A stretch of DNA of 20,749 bases. Origin: JANPGR01 sp031424015 (GTDB taxonomy: Bacteria; Patescibacteriota; Minisyncoccia; Phycocordibacterales; UBA1006). The notes under the pieces are model-generated. The model worked only from the letters and a program-made list of their open reading frames with translations, was not told the DNA's origin and did not search any database. Positions within the stretch are counted from its first letter, which is position 1. Every line of letters starts with the position of its first letter. Positions 14,925 to 20,749 of the stretch are shown piece by piece. Made by a program: the position numbers and the translations under genes. The stretch lies in contig JANPGR010000004.1 in assembly GCA_031424015.1 (NCBI GenBank), forward strand, positions 1-20,749, written 5' to 3'.

Positions 14925-14941
14925 GTCCCTTTCACTGCGCA
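14925..14941. repeat. attR-like direct repeat (tRNA-Asp 3' copy)
   Basis: GTCCCTTTCACTGCGCA, identical to 2296-2312, with no tRNA body attached: what precedes it is the palindrome of the element. Confidence 0.8.
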
Positions 14942-14946
14942 TCGAC

Positions 14947-14971
14947 AAAAAGCCCTTTATAGGGGCTTTTT
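14947..14971. terminator. terminator just beyond the tRNA-Asp 3' copy
   Basis: AAAAAGCCC (14947-14955) pairs with GGGCTTTTT (14963-14971), loop TTTATAG. It is bidirectional in form. It lies 6 bases after the displaced tRNA end, so it is probably the original terminator of tRNA-Asp before the insertion. Confidence 0.75.
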
Positions 14972-15019
14972 GCATTGCGGGGCTACGGGATTTTGGAACT
15001 AGGGAATTGAGCTGTGTTT

Positions 15020-15028
15020 TGTTATAAT
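15020..15028 (+). promoter_or_regulatory. extended -10 promoter of the metalloprotease gene
   Basis: TGTTATAAT, with TATAAT at 15023-15028 and the ATG 7 bases further, so transcription should begin at or one base before the start codon. Confidence 0.65.
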
Positions 15029-15035
15029 ACTATTC

Positions 15036-15683
15036 ATGAAACTTACTTTTACTTACCAAGAAGAGAGAGATGTTTGGTGTTTGCTTAATTATGGGAGGAG
15101 CTCTATGAATTCAAGTAACCCAACTCAACGATACGAGGAACTAGTGAAGTCGTTCGGAGAAAGTCCGACTGAACAGGATGCGGGTACTTTTGTAAAAGAA
15201 TATATCAATAATCATAATATAGATATATCTAAAAGAATTAATCAGTATGCCGACGATTGGGAGAAGGTCGAGAATCTGTTTATTGTACGAGCCAAAGAAA
15301 TGTTTAACGTTCAATTAACGGAGGACATAACTGTTTACCTGACGTTGAATAATAGGTGTCCATATAGTATCGAGAAAAATTACTTTTTTGCACGCTTAGC
15401 TCCGGTTGATTCTGTGAGAAGGACTGCGATGCATGAGCTCTGGCATTTTTATACTTGGTATCGATTTGGTATTGCGGAAGAGCAGAGATTGGGGAAGCAA
15501 AAATATAACGATCTGAAAGAAGCTCTTACTACGCTGTTAAATATTGAATTTCCCGAACACTTCAGTGAATATCCTGATATGGGTTACCCTCAGCATAAGG
15601 AGCTTCGAGAGAGGGTACTGAGTTTGTGGCAAGAATACAAAGATATACAGATAGTATGGCAAAAAGCAGTTGAGAGCATCTAG
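15036..15683 (+). CDS. HExxH zinc-metalloprotease-like protein
   Basis: A 215-residue protein without a signal peptide. Residues 133-137 are HELWH, an HExxH zinc-protease motif set in a hydrophobic helix (RRTAMHELWHFYTWYRFG), with Glu162 in DLKEALT 25 residues after the second His as a candidate third zinc ligand (gluzincin spacing). The N-terminal 120 residues look like a helical domain followed by beta strands (ITVYLTLNNRCPYS) that could be the edge strand of the protease fold. It is a single gene with its own leaderless promoter, lying between the displaced tRNA-Asp end and the second copy of the 197-base repeat. Substrate and role are unknown. The ATG at 15036 is fixed by the promoter spacing. 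Confidence 0.72.
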   Translation: MKLTFTYQEERDVWCLLNYGRSSMNSSNPTQRYEELVKSFGESPTEQDAGTFVKEYINNHNIDISKRINQYADDWEKVENLFIVRAKEMFNVQLTEDITVYLTLNNRCPYSIEKNYFFARLAPVDSVRRTAMHELWHFYTWYRFGIAEEQRLGKQKYNDLKEALTTLLNIEFPEHFSEYPDMGYPQHKELRERVLSLWQEYKDIQIVWQKAVESI

Positions 15684-15747
15684 TTTGAGCTATGAGTTTG
15701 TAGCACCACAGTTCTCACTTCATCCACCAGGTTGCGCTTTCACAAAA

Positions 15748-15783
15748 CAAAACCCGTGCGCCCTTAGGCGAGCACGGGTTTTG
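15748..15783. terminator. strong hairpin terminator in repeat copy B
   Basis: It is the same hairpin as 14767-14802 and would end the metalloprotease transcript. Confidence 0.65.
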
Positions 15784-15830
15784 TATTTGGGAACGCTGAG
15801 TAACGGATTTGAATCAGGGGTCGCGTCAGG

Positions 15831-15915
15831 GGTCGCGAAATAGTTTCCGAATGCGAGCGCAGTCGAGCGATAGCGATGATGGGGCCCGAGCATCACGGAA
15901 ACATATTTTGTGACC
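15831..15915. repeat. palindrome family, copy 3
   Basis: Outer arms as in copy 2; the next stem reads GTTTCC with GGAAAC, versus GTGTTC/GAACAC in copy 1. Both members of two pairs have changed together, so pairing is kept. Confidence 0.7.
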
Positions 15916-15918
15916 AGG

Positions 15919-16070
15919 CTCTTGTAGCTAATTATAGCAAAAATCCCTTACGATGGTTTTATATATACAGACTTATGGGGTTTAGATCTGAAAGTATGTA
16001 TGTAGCTAAAGATAACCCTCACTGTGATCATATTGTTTTTTTCAAAAGGCGAGACACGACTGTTGGTTGA
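15919..16070 (+). pseudogene. C-terminal gene remnant cut by repeat copy B
   Basis: Directly after the repeat, an open frame of about 50 codons reads LVANYSKNPLRWFYIYRL, then a Gly-Phe-Arg segment, and later NPHCDHIVFFKRR before its stop at 16068-16070. The composition (aromatic strand, Lys/Arg end) looks like a real protein C-terminus, but no start or promoter precedes it except an ATG inside the repeat at 15876. I read it as the tail of a gene whose front was lost when the repeat arrived. No family is recognised. Confidence 0.4.
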
Positions 16071-16288
16071 AAGCATTCAATTATTATGTGCTCGACACAA
16101 TTTGGAAAAGTGCGATATAGTTATTTAATCTCGAATAGTTTTCCTAAAATAAATCCTGAAAAGGTATTGTTTAGTTCAGAGTGGAATACCGATACAGAAT
16201 ATTAGCTATAACTACTCGTATGCATACTGCAAAGTGCGCCTCTGTGTACTAAGATGTTGATAATCTGTTTTATATCGATACTACAGCA
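16071..16288. other. gene-poor stretch with one 39-codon frame
   Basis: One small open frame at 16086-16205 on the plus strand (39 codons, including FPKINPEKVLFSSEWN) may be further debris of the broken gene or chance. Otherwise this is upstream sequence of the NHL gene, with no hairpin or RNA gene I can support. Confidence 0.3.
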
Positions 16289-16297
16289 TGGTATAAT
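16289..16297 (+). promoter_or_regulatory. extended -10 promoter of the NHL-repeat gene
   Basis: TGGTATAAT with a perfect TATAAT (16292-16297). The in-frame ATG at 16298 directly abuts the box and lies before the predicted start near 16304, so it cannot be the start codon of this transcript. Confidence 0.65.
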
Positions 16298-16357
16298 ATG
16301 TATGTATCTTCAGAGTTTTTATATTACAATAATTATTTATCATCACCTATCTATTTT

Positions 16358-19300
16358 ATGAAACATCTTTTACTTTCAGTGCATACAGTTCACAGTTTGT
16401 CGTCGCTGTGTGAACAGTTACATGACCGAATCCTGAGGATGTTTTCGTTTCCATATGCCATAACGGCGCTCAGAAAAACAATCACCCTTGCACTGATTGT
16501 TTCTTTTGTATTTTCCCCTGTAGTACCTCTTGTTGAAATCGCACTAGCAGAGAAGTCAGTAGCGATTCAGAGTGCTCCCTTGGATGATATTACAACGACA
16601 ACAGCTAGTACAGATCCTGCGAGTAATACAAATAAAACAAGCAATGTGACTGAGGAAGTGAAATCAGACACAGAGACCCTATCTATAATAGGAACCGATC
16701 AGGAACAGTCGTCTCTCGAAAATAGTTCGACACCGTCGCCAGATCCAGCTCCACTGACTTGTATTGCTCCGCAGATTTTAAATTCTACTGGCGATGCTTG
16801 CGTGGATCCTGTCACCTCACTGCCTCCAACTCCTGATCCGACGAAAAATTTCACCGACGAAATTGTGTTCGGTGATGCTAATAAATTAACCTTCACACCT
16901 AAAAATATTTCTGGCGATCAAATAAAAATAAAACTTTCGGACTACAGTATTCCCGGGATTAAGGAAGGTGATGAGATTTCTACCAAAGACGCAGTGTCAG
17001 TAATTCTTGGCGTGACTACACACGAACAGGATTTGGAAAAAAAAGATATCACAAATGCCACCGTGCCTGTGACAGAAAAGGATGGACAAGGAGAAGGGCA
17101 AGTTCTAATCCTTCGGTCTTTATCAGAGACTACGGCGGATGTAGTAGCATCAACACCTGTTCCGTTACTACTAGACACAAAAACTGGTGGAGAGAAAATT
17201 GAAAAAATCGCAGATAATTTAATAAATTCTGACGCAGATATTTCTAAAGTCGTCTCGGTCAGTGTTGATGGAGAAAAATCTGATAAAAAAGTTCTTGACT
17301 CAAAATATATCTCTTTCGAGAAGGGTTCACTGATCCTTGTTATAGATAGACCTGCTGAAATAGTCCCGGGCGCATACACTGTCTCAACTACAATCCACAA
17401 TCCGATCACCGGAGAGGATTTTAATTTCACTCAAGACTTTACCTGGGGAATTTTAACAATGAACACTAATCAGGACGTTTATCAGGTGGGCCAGAGCGCA
17501 ACAATCGATATTGGTATTCTCGATCAAACTGGATTACCTGTATGTGGTCTGTCTCCAGAGCTTACAATAAACGGGCAAGCGGTGGTAATCACAGAAACAG
17601 ATCAGTGTGAAATGTTTAGTTCGGGAAATATTGTTCCTGATTATACAGCGCAGTACACATTTGCGGCAGCGGGCGAATACGTAATGGAGTTAAAGGTAGA
17701 CAATGGTAATGGTGTGCAGACATTAGCACAAACAGTCACTGTGACAGACGCGCCTACATATATAGTATCGCGATCTATGGCGACACGTTTGTATCCAGCC
17801 GGAGTGTCGCCGGCATCGTTTACAATTGCATCAGGGGTAGATTTCGTGGGTACTGTAACCGAAACACTGCCAGCAGGATTTTCGATAACTGAAATTCCCG
17901 CAGCGGCAACAGTAATTACAAATGGGGAAACGCAAACAATTACGTGGGGTAATGTTTCAATACCAGCTGGTACCACAGCAACATTTACCTACACCTACGA
18001 TGCACCAAATATTTCACCGATGTATTACACTGTTGGCCCGGTAGAATTGCGGTCATTAGACAATAGTATTGTATACACCGAGGCACGCACATGGGGAATA
18101 GCGAACGATGTAATTACTAATGGATCGAACGCAACCGACATTCTCGGCCAGTATACAACGACTGGTGGATTTACACCGAATTACAATCAAACAGCAGTCA
18201 ATAACAATAATGGCTCAGTGTATGCTCTCGGTCTAAACAGTGTATCTGGTCTCGAACTGGATTCTGTAAATCATCGATTATTTGCGGCTGATACTAATAA
18301 TCATCGTGTATTGGTTTTCAATCTCGACAGCAGTAATAATCTCGTTGATAAGACTCCTGACTTTGTACTGGGTCAGACAAGTTTTACCGCCAACACTTCT
18401 GCTGTGACTCAGGCGGGTATGAATACTCCAACGGGGCTTGCCTATGATTCAACGGATAATTTCTTGTACGTATCGCAAACGAATGCAAACAGAGTAACGG
18501 TATATGATGTCGCCAGTATTACCAATGGTGAAAATGCTATCGCTGTACTGGGTCAAGCAAGTTATACAGCTTCGACTGTTTCAGCGAATATTAATGGCAT
18601 GTCGGCACCTAATGATGTTGAAGTAGATCATACAGCTGGCAAGGTGTTCGTAGCTGATACAGGCAATAACCGTGTCTCAGTTTTCTCGCTTGCAACCAAT
18701 GGTAGTATCGGTGCCTCGTATAATTATAATTATTTTTCTGGTGCTGCGTCTTGTACCCAGAGTAGAACCAGCGGACCAAAATCAATTACATACGACCCAG
18801 TCTATAAGCGGCTTTATGTAGCTGACTCTGGCCAATATCGAGTATTGATAATGGATGCAGGTACGATTTCTGATGGTTTTGCTAATGCCATCGGTGTGAT
18901 TGGTAAAACAAACTATACCGATTGTACTCTACCTGGAACTGTCGCTGCCAACACCTTGCGAGGTCCTGTTGCAGTTAAAGTTGACCCAATTAATCGAAGA
19001 CTCTATATTGCTGACAATGCCAATAGAGTGGTCGTGCATGATATTAATAATACGACTAACGGACAATCAGCGCTATTTGTGTTGGGTCAAGCAGACTTCA
19101 CGTCTGCGGTGTCTGCAGTGTCTCAGAATACCATAAATGATGCACGTGACTTTGCTATTGATAGTACCAATGGTCGCCTCTATAGTGCTCAGTATGGCAG
19201 TCACAGGGTTATTGCCAGTGATGTAGTCACTGGTCCTGCGCAGATTCAGATGTCTTCTGCTGATGCTGACGGTGATAAATACACTGGTGCAACAATCGAC

Positions 19301-20557
19301 ATTAATGTAAAATTTAATCAGATTGTTACTGTTACCGGAACACCGCAGATTCCAATGGAAACAGGTGCAACTGATACGCCAGCAAACTATGTTAGTGGGA
19401 GTGGTACCGATACCTTGTTATTCAGGTATACAGTCGCTGCAGCTGATTCGGCAGGTAGGCTCGACGTGGTGACTAATAGTTCGATTATTTTAAACGGTGG
19501 TACTATTAAAAACGCCGGTGGCTTGGACACCAACCTTAAACTTATCGAGAGTTATACCCCTGATATATCAATTGGTGCTACAAAATTATTCAAGATCAAT
19601 CAGACACCTATTATTTCAAATGGAAAAAATGCCTTTGATCAGATTGGACATTATACGACTTATCAGGGTTTTGCTCCTGATTATTCGACGAACACATCGA
19701 ATGGCGGGCTGACAATCCCTTATAATCTGGGACTATCTAGTAGTCGAGCTAATATCGAAATTGATACGGTTAATCACCGGCTATTCGATGCTGATACATC
19801 AAACAACCGTGTCTTAGTATTTAACCTTGATTCTAACAACAATCTTATCGATAAAACCCCAGATTTTGTACTGGGTCAGCCAGACTTTACTACAAAGTTA
19901 ACAACAACTACACAATCGACCATAAAGGATCCATGGGGGTTGGCGTACGACTCTACCAATCAGCGATTATTCGTTTCTGAAAACGGTTCCCGTAGAGTTT
20001 CGGTCTTTGATGTTAGTAGTATTACCAACGGTGAAAATGCAGTGAACGTAATCGGTCAAACTAACTTCACGTCTACAACAACAGTAACATCACAATCTGG
20101 TATGTTCACTCCATCTGGTATCGAGTATGATGGATCTAGGAACCTGCTTTACGTTGCAGACAATACGAGCAGTCGTATTACAGTCTACGATACCACATCT
20201 ATTACTGATGGTATGAATGCTAGCTATGTAATTGGTCAATCATCGTTTACGGGTAGTTCGTCGGGAAATACTATTAATGGATTAAACTCTCCAGTCGGCT
20301 TATCGCTTGATCCGGCAACTGGTTACCTGTATGTAGCAGATTGGTCGGGTAATCGCGTTAAAGTTTTTGATACAAACAACTTGGCAACCAATATGCCAGC
20401 TAGTTATGTTTTGGGGCAGACTGGATTTACTACAGCTACAACAGGACTGACAAACTCAACTATGAGTTCACCAACTGGTGTAACTGTTGATTCGTTAAAT
20501 AAACGATTATTTCGACCTGGGTATATACCCCGTCTGCTTGGCAGCGGCTTGTGCTAA
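16358..20557 (+). CDS. giant secreted NHL-repeat (double beta-propeller) protein, 3'-truncated
   Basis: About 1400 residues from ATG 16358. The first 65 residues are basic then hydrophobic (TITLALIVSFVFSPVVPLVE), a long signal peptide or anchor. A Ser/Thr/Pro-rich stalk follows, and two Ig-like beta domains (about nt 16850-17750 and 17750-18100). A first NHL propeller runs from about 18110 to 19230, with repeats of the type LELDSVNHRLFAADTNNHRV and PDFVLGQ. Then comes a Calx-beta/Ig-like insert (19234-19560) and a second propeller from about 19600. NHL propellers on stalks usually bind proteins or glycans at the cell surface. The last genuine repeat stops at NKRLF (near 20511), where VAD-type sequence is expected; instead 15 unrelated codons end in TAA inside an insertion sequence. 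The gene is therefore broken. ATG 16439 is an alternative start. Confidence 0.85.
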   Translation: MKHLLLSVHTVHSLSSLCEQLHDRILRMFSFPYAITALRKTITLALIVSFVFSPVVPLVEIALAEKSVAIQSAPLDDITTTTASTDPASNTNKTSNVTEEVKSDTETLSIIGTDQEQSSLENSSTPSPDPAPLTCIAPQILNSTGDACVDPVTSLPPTPDPTKNFTDEIVFGDANKLTFTPKNISGDQIKIKLSDYSIPGIKEGDEISTKDAVSVILGVTTHEQDLEKKDITNATVPVTEKDGQGEGQVLILRSLSETTADVVASTPVPLLLDTKTGGEKIEKIADNLINSDADISKVVSVSVDGEKSDKKVLDSKYISFEKGSLILVIDRPAEIVPGAYTVSTTIHNPITGEDFNFTQDFTWGILTMNTNQDVYQVGQSATIDIGILDQTGLPVCGLSPELTINGQAVVITETDQCEMFSSGNIVPDYTAQYTFAAAGEYVMELKVDNGNGVQTLAQTVTVTDAPTYIVSRSMATRLYPAGVSPASFTIASGVDFVGTVTETLPAGFSITEIPAAATVITNGETQTITWGNVSIPAGTTATFTYTYDAPNISPMYYTVGPVELRSLDNSIVYTEARTWGIANDVITNGSNATDILGQYTTTGGFTPNYNQTAVNNNNGSVYALGLNSVSGLELDSVNHRLFAADTNNHRVLVFNLDSSNNLVDKTPDFVLGQTSFTANTSAVTQAGMNTPTGLAYDSTDNFLYVSQTNANRVTVYDVASITNGENAIAVLGQASYTASTVSANINGMSAPNDVEVDHTAGKVFVADTGNNRVSVFSLATNGSIGASYNYNYFSGAASCTQSRTSGPKSITYDPVYKRLYVADSGQYRVLIMDAGTISDGFANAIGVIGKTNYTDCTLPGTVAANTLRGPVAVKVDPINRRLYIADNANRVVVHDINNTTNGQSALFVLGQADFTSAVSAVSQNTINDARDFAIDSTNGRLYSAQYGSHRVIASDVVTGPAQIQMSSADADGDKYTGATIDINVKFNQIVTVTGTPQIPMETGATDTPANYVSGSGTDTLLFRYTVAAADSAGRLDVVTNSSIILNGGTIKNAGGLDTNLKLIESYTPDISIGATKLFKINQTPIISNGKNAFDQIGHYTTYQGFAPDYSTNTSNGGLTIPYNLGLSSSRANIEIDTVNHRLFDADTSNNRVLVFNLDSNNNLIDKTPDFVLGQPDFTTKLTTTTQSTIKDPWGLAYDSTNQRLFVSENGSRRVSVFDVSSITNGENAVNVIGQTNFTSTTTVTSQSGMFTPSGIEYDGSRNLLYVADNTSSRITVYDTTSITDGMNASYVIGQSSFTGSSSGNTINGLNSPVGLSLDPATGYLYVADWSGNRVKVFDTNNLATNMPASYVLGQTGFTTATTGLTNSTMSSPTGVTVDSLNKRLFRPGYIPRLLGSGLC

Positions 20558-20560
20558 AAT
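20552..20560 (+). promoter_or_regulatory. extended -10 promoter of tnpA
   Basis: TGCTAAAAT ends 6 bases before the tnpA ATG, giving a leaderless start. Confidence 0.5.
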
Positions 20561-20566
20561 ACTAGA

Positions 20567-20749
20567 ATGAGTACATACATCCACAAGCACCACAATGTAA
20601 ACTGTCTTCTGTACCACATAGTATGCCCAATAAAATATCGTCGTGTTGTAATTTCACCACAGGTTGATCAAACTATAAAATCAACATGTATTGAAATAGC
20701 GAAACGACATGAGATACACTTTTTAGAAATAGGAACAGATAAAGACCAC
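20567..20749 (+). CDS. tnpA: IS200-like transposase TnpA (Y1 family), 5' part
   Basis: Sixty-one codons are present before the window ends. The product begins MSTYIHKHHNVNCLLYHIV, followed by CPIKYRRVV, and reaches FLEIGTDKDH. This is the N-terminal half of IS200-type Y1 transposases, single-strand DNA transposases related to REP-associated tyrosine transposases: first beta strand with LLYHIVCPIKYRR, then the ALR-like helix and the strand before the HVH (HUH) metal site, which would follow immediately beyond the edge. The catalytic His pair and Tyr are therefore not visible. It interrupts the NHL-repeat gene in the same orientation. The first in-frame ATG is used; it sits 6 bases after an extended -10 box. 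Confidence 0.85.
   Translation, partial: MSTYIHKHHNVNCLLYHIVCPIKYRRVVISPQVDQTIKSTCIEIAKRHEIHFLEIGTDKDH

Larger units (their letters stand above)
14729..14925. repeat. 197-base repeat, copy A (right end of the element)
   Basis: This copy is colinear with 15710-15918; the only length difference is a 12-base tandem duplication in copy B. It contains a strong hairpin (14767-14802), GAACGCTGAGTAACGGATTTG, and the 85-base palindrome 14838-14922, and ends at the tRNA-Asp 3' copy. It forms the right terminus of the integrated element. Confidence 0.85.
2296..14941. mobile_element. integrative element in the tRNA-Asp 3' end
   Basis: GTCCCTTTCACTGCGCA occurs at 2296-2312 (the end of the intact tRNA-Asp) and at 14925-14941. 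A large serine recombinase is encoded immediately inside the left copy, pointing at it. Immediately beyond the right copy lies a perfect terminator hairpin (14947-14971), just where a terminator for the uninterrupted tRNA-Asp would sit; I take this as the original chromosomal flank. The interior is visibly A+T-richer than dprA, uppP or the NHL gene. It encodes a recombination/replication-like module on the minus strand and toxin, immunity and other accessory genes on the plus strand. One repeat plus interior is 12,629 bases. Whether it conjugates, replicates or is phage-derived is not shown; no capsid, relaxase or secretion gene is seen. Confidence 0.82.
15710..15918. repeat. 197-base repeat, copy B, with 12-base duplication
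   Basis: The copy is offset 981 bases from copy A, same orientation. It differs by substitutions, mostly in the palindrome, and by a tandem duplication TCAGGGGTCGCG (15814-15825 and 15826-15837). The hairpin terminator is at 15748-15783. Unlike copy A it is not followed by a recognisable tRNA end. Confidence 0.85.
20512..20749 (+). mobile_element. IS200/IS605-family insertion sequence, left end only
   Basis: The NHL repeat breaks near 20511. The sequence that follows contains GGGTATATACCC and then a hairpin CCGTCTGC-TTG-GCAGCGG (about 20530-20548) with one bulged T, the kind of imperfect subterminal hairpin that TnpA transposases bind, and then the tnpA gene. The exact left boundary and the target tetra- or pentanucleotide cannot be fixed without the other end, which is outside the window. 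Confidence 0.7.

Noticed and set aside
14727..14975. Minus-strand frame of 82 codons starting beyond the right repeat
   Set aside because: It is made of antisense tRNA end, palindrome and terminator, and has no promoter of its own; only its possible role as a recombinase tail in the circle is kept as a finding.
15914..15935. A third tRNA 3'-end copy after repeat copy B, implying a second tandem integrant
   Set aside because: GGCTCTTGTAGCT shares only a few bases with the tRNA-Asp end; not enough to call a repeat.
15876..16070. A 64-codon gene starting inside repeat copy B
   Set aside because: The first 14 codons are palindrome sequence; only the part after the repeat looks like protein, so it is listed as a remnant.
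16298..16357. ATG 16298 as start of the NHL-repeat gene
   Set aside because: It touches the end of a perfect TATAAT box, so it is upstream of the expected transcript start.
1..20749. Recoded TGA as in some Patescibacteria
   Set aside because: No gene has in-frame TGA; reading frames end normally with TAA or TAG, and the recombinase with TGA.

Overview
Organism and overall character. The window looks like a genome fragment from a Candidate Phyla Radiation (Patescibacteria, Parcubacteria-like) bacterium. This is inferred from several signs: the style of the genes (a giant secreted NHL-repeat protein, zinc-ribbon plus membrane-segment small proteins, an IS200-like TnpA of a type I associate with these genomes), tRNAs without an encoded CCA end, and almost no Shine-Dalgarno sequences. 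Many genes instead have an extended -10 box (TGnTATAAT or TGnTATACT) 5 to 8 bases before the ATG, which predicts leaderless mRNAs. The code is standard: TAA, TAG and TGA all act as stops.

Layout. (1) 1-2236, backbone-like: a minus-strand dprA running off the left edge, tRNA-Met(CAT) followed by a 183-base mini-element that repeats the tRNA 3' end, uppP, and an intergenic hairpin repeat. (2) 2237-2310, tRNA-Asp(GTC). (3) About 2296-14941, a 12.6-kb A+T-rich integrated element. It sits in the 3' end of tRNA-Asp and is bounded by a 17-base direct repeat (2296-2312 and 14925-14941); the displaced chromosomal flank with a terminator lies beyond the right copy. (4) 14942-16297, a HExxH metalloprotease gene between two colinear ~200-base repeats, then gene debris. 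(5) 16358-20511, a secreted two-propeller NHL-repeat protein gene that is broken at its 3' end. (6) about 20512 to the end, the left end and tnpA start of an IS200/IS605-family insertion sequence.

The integrated element. Its left, minus-strand arm is a maintenance module: a large serine recombinase whose 3' end lies antisense inside tRNA-Asp, a 58-residue protein, a RepA-like RecA-fold ATPase and a 344-residue unknown protein. Two remarkable sets of interlocked inverted repeats lie upstream of the recombinase and ATPase genes. A candidate structured RNA with its own promoter and terminator separates this arm from the right, plus-strand arm. That arm is cargo: two zinc-ribbon membrane proteins, a PsbP-like membrane protein, a 1026-residue polymorphic-toxin-like protein (signal peptide, Ser/Thr/Asp/Glu linker, C39-type peptidase, long coiled coil, pre-toxin segment, C-terminal GIY-YIG nuclease), an Imm26-like immunity protein, a LolA/PsbP-like membrane protein, a NUDIX hydrolase and a PIN-domain protein.

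Most interesting points: the mobile toxin-immunity system; the A-B-C...A'-B'-C' interlocked repeats just before the recombinase ATG, which look like an attenuator; and a palindrome family with compensatory changes that abuts copies of tRNA 3' ends and would add a 64-residue tail to the recombinase in the excised circle.
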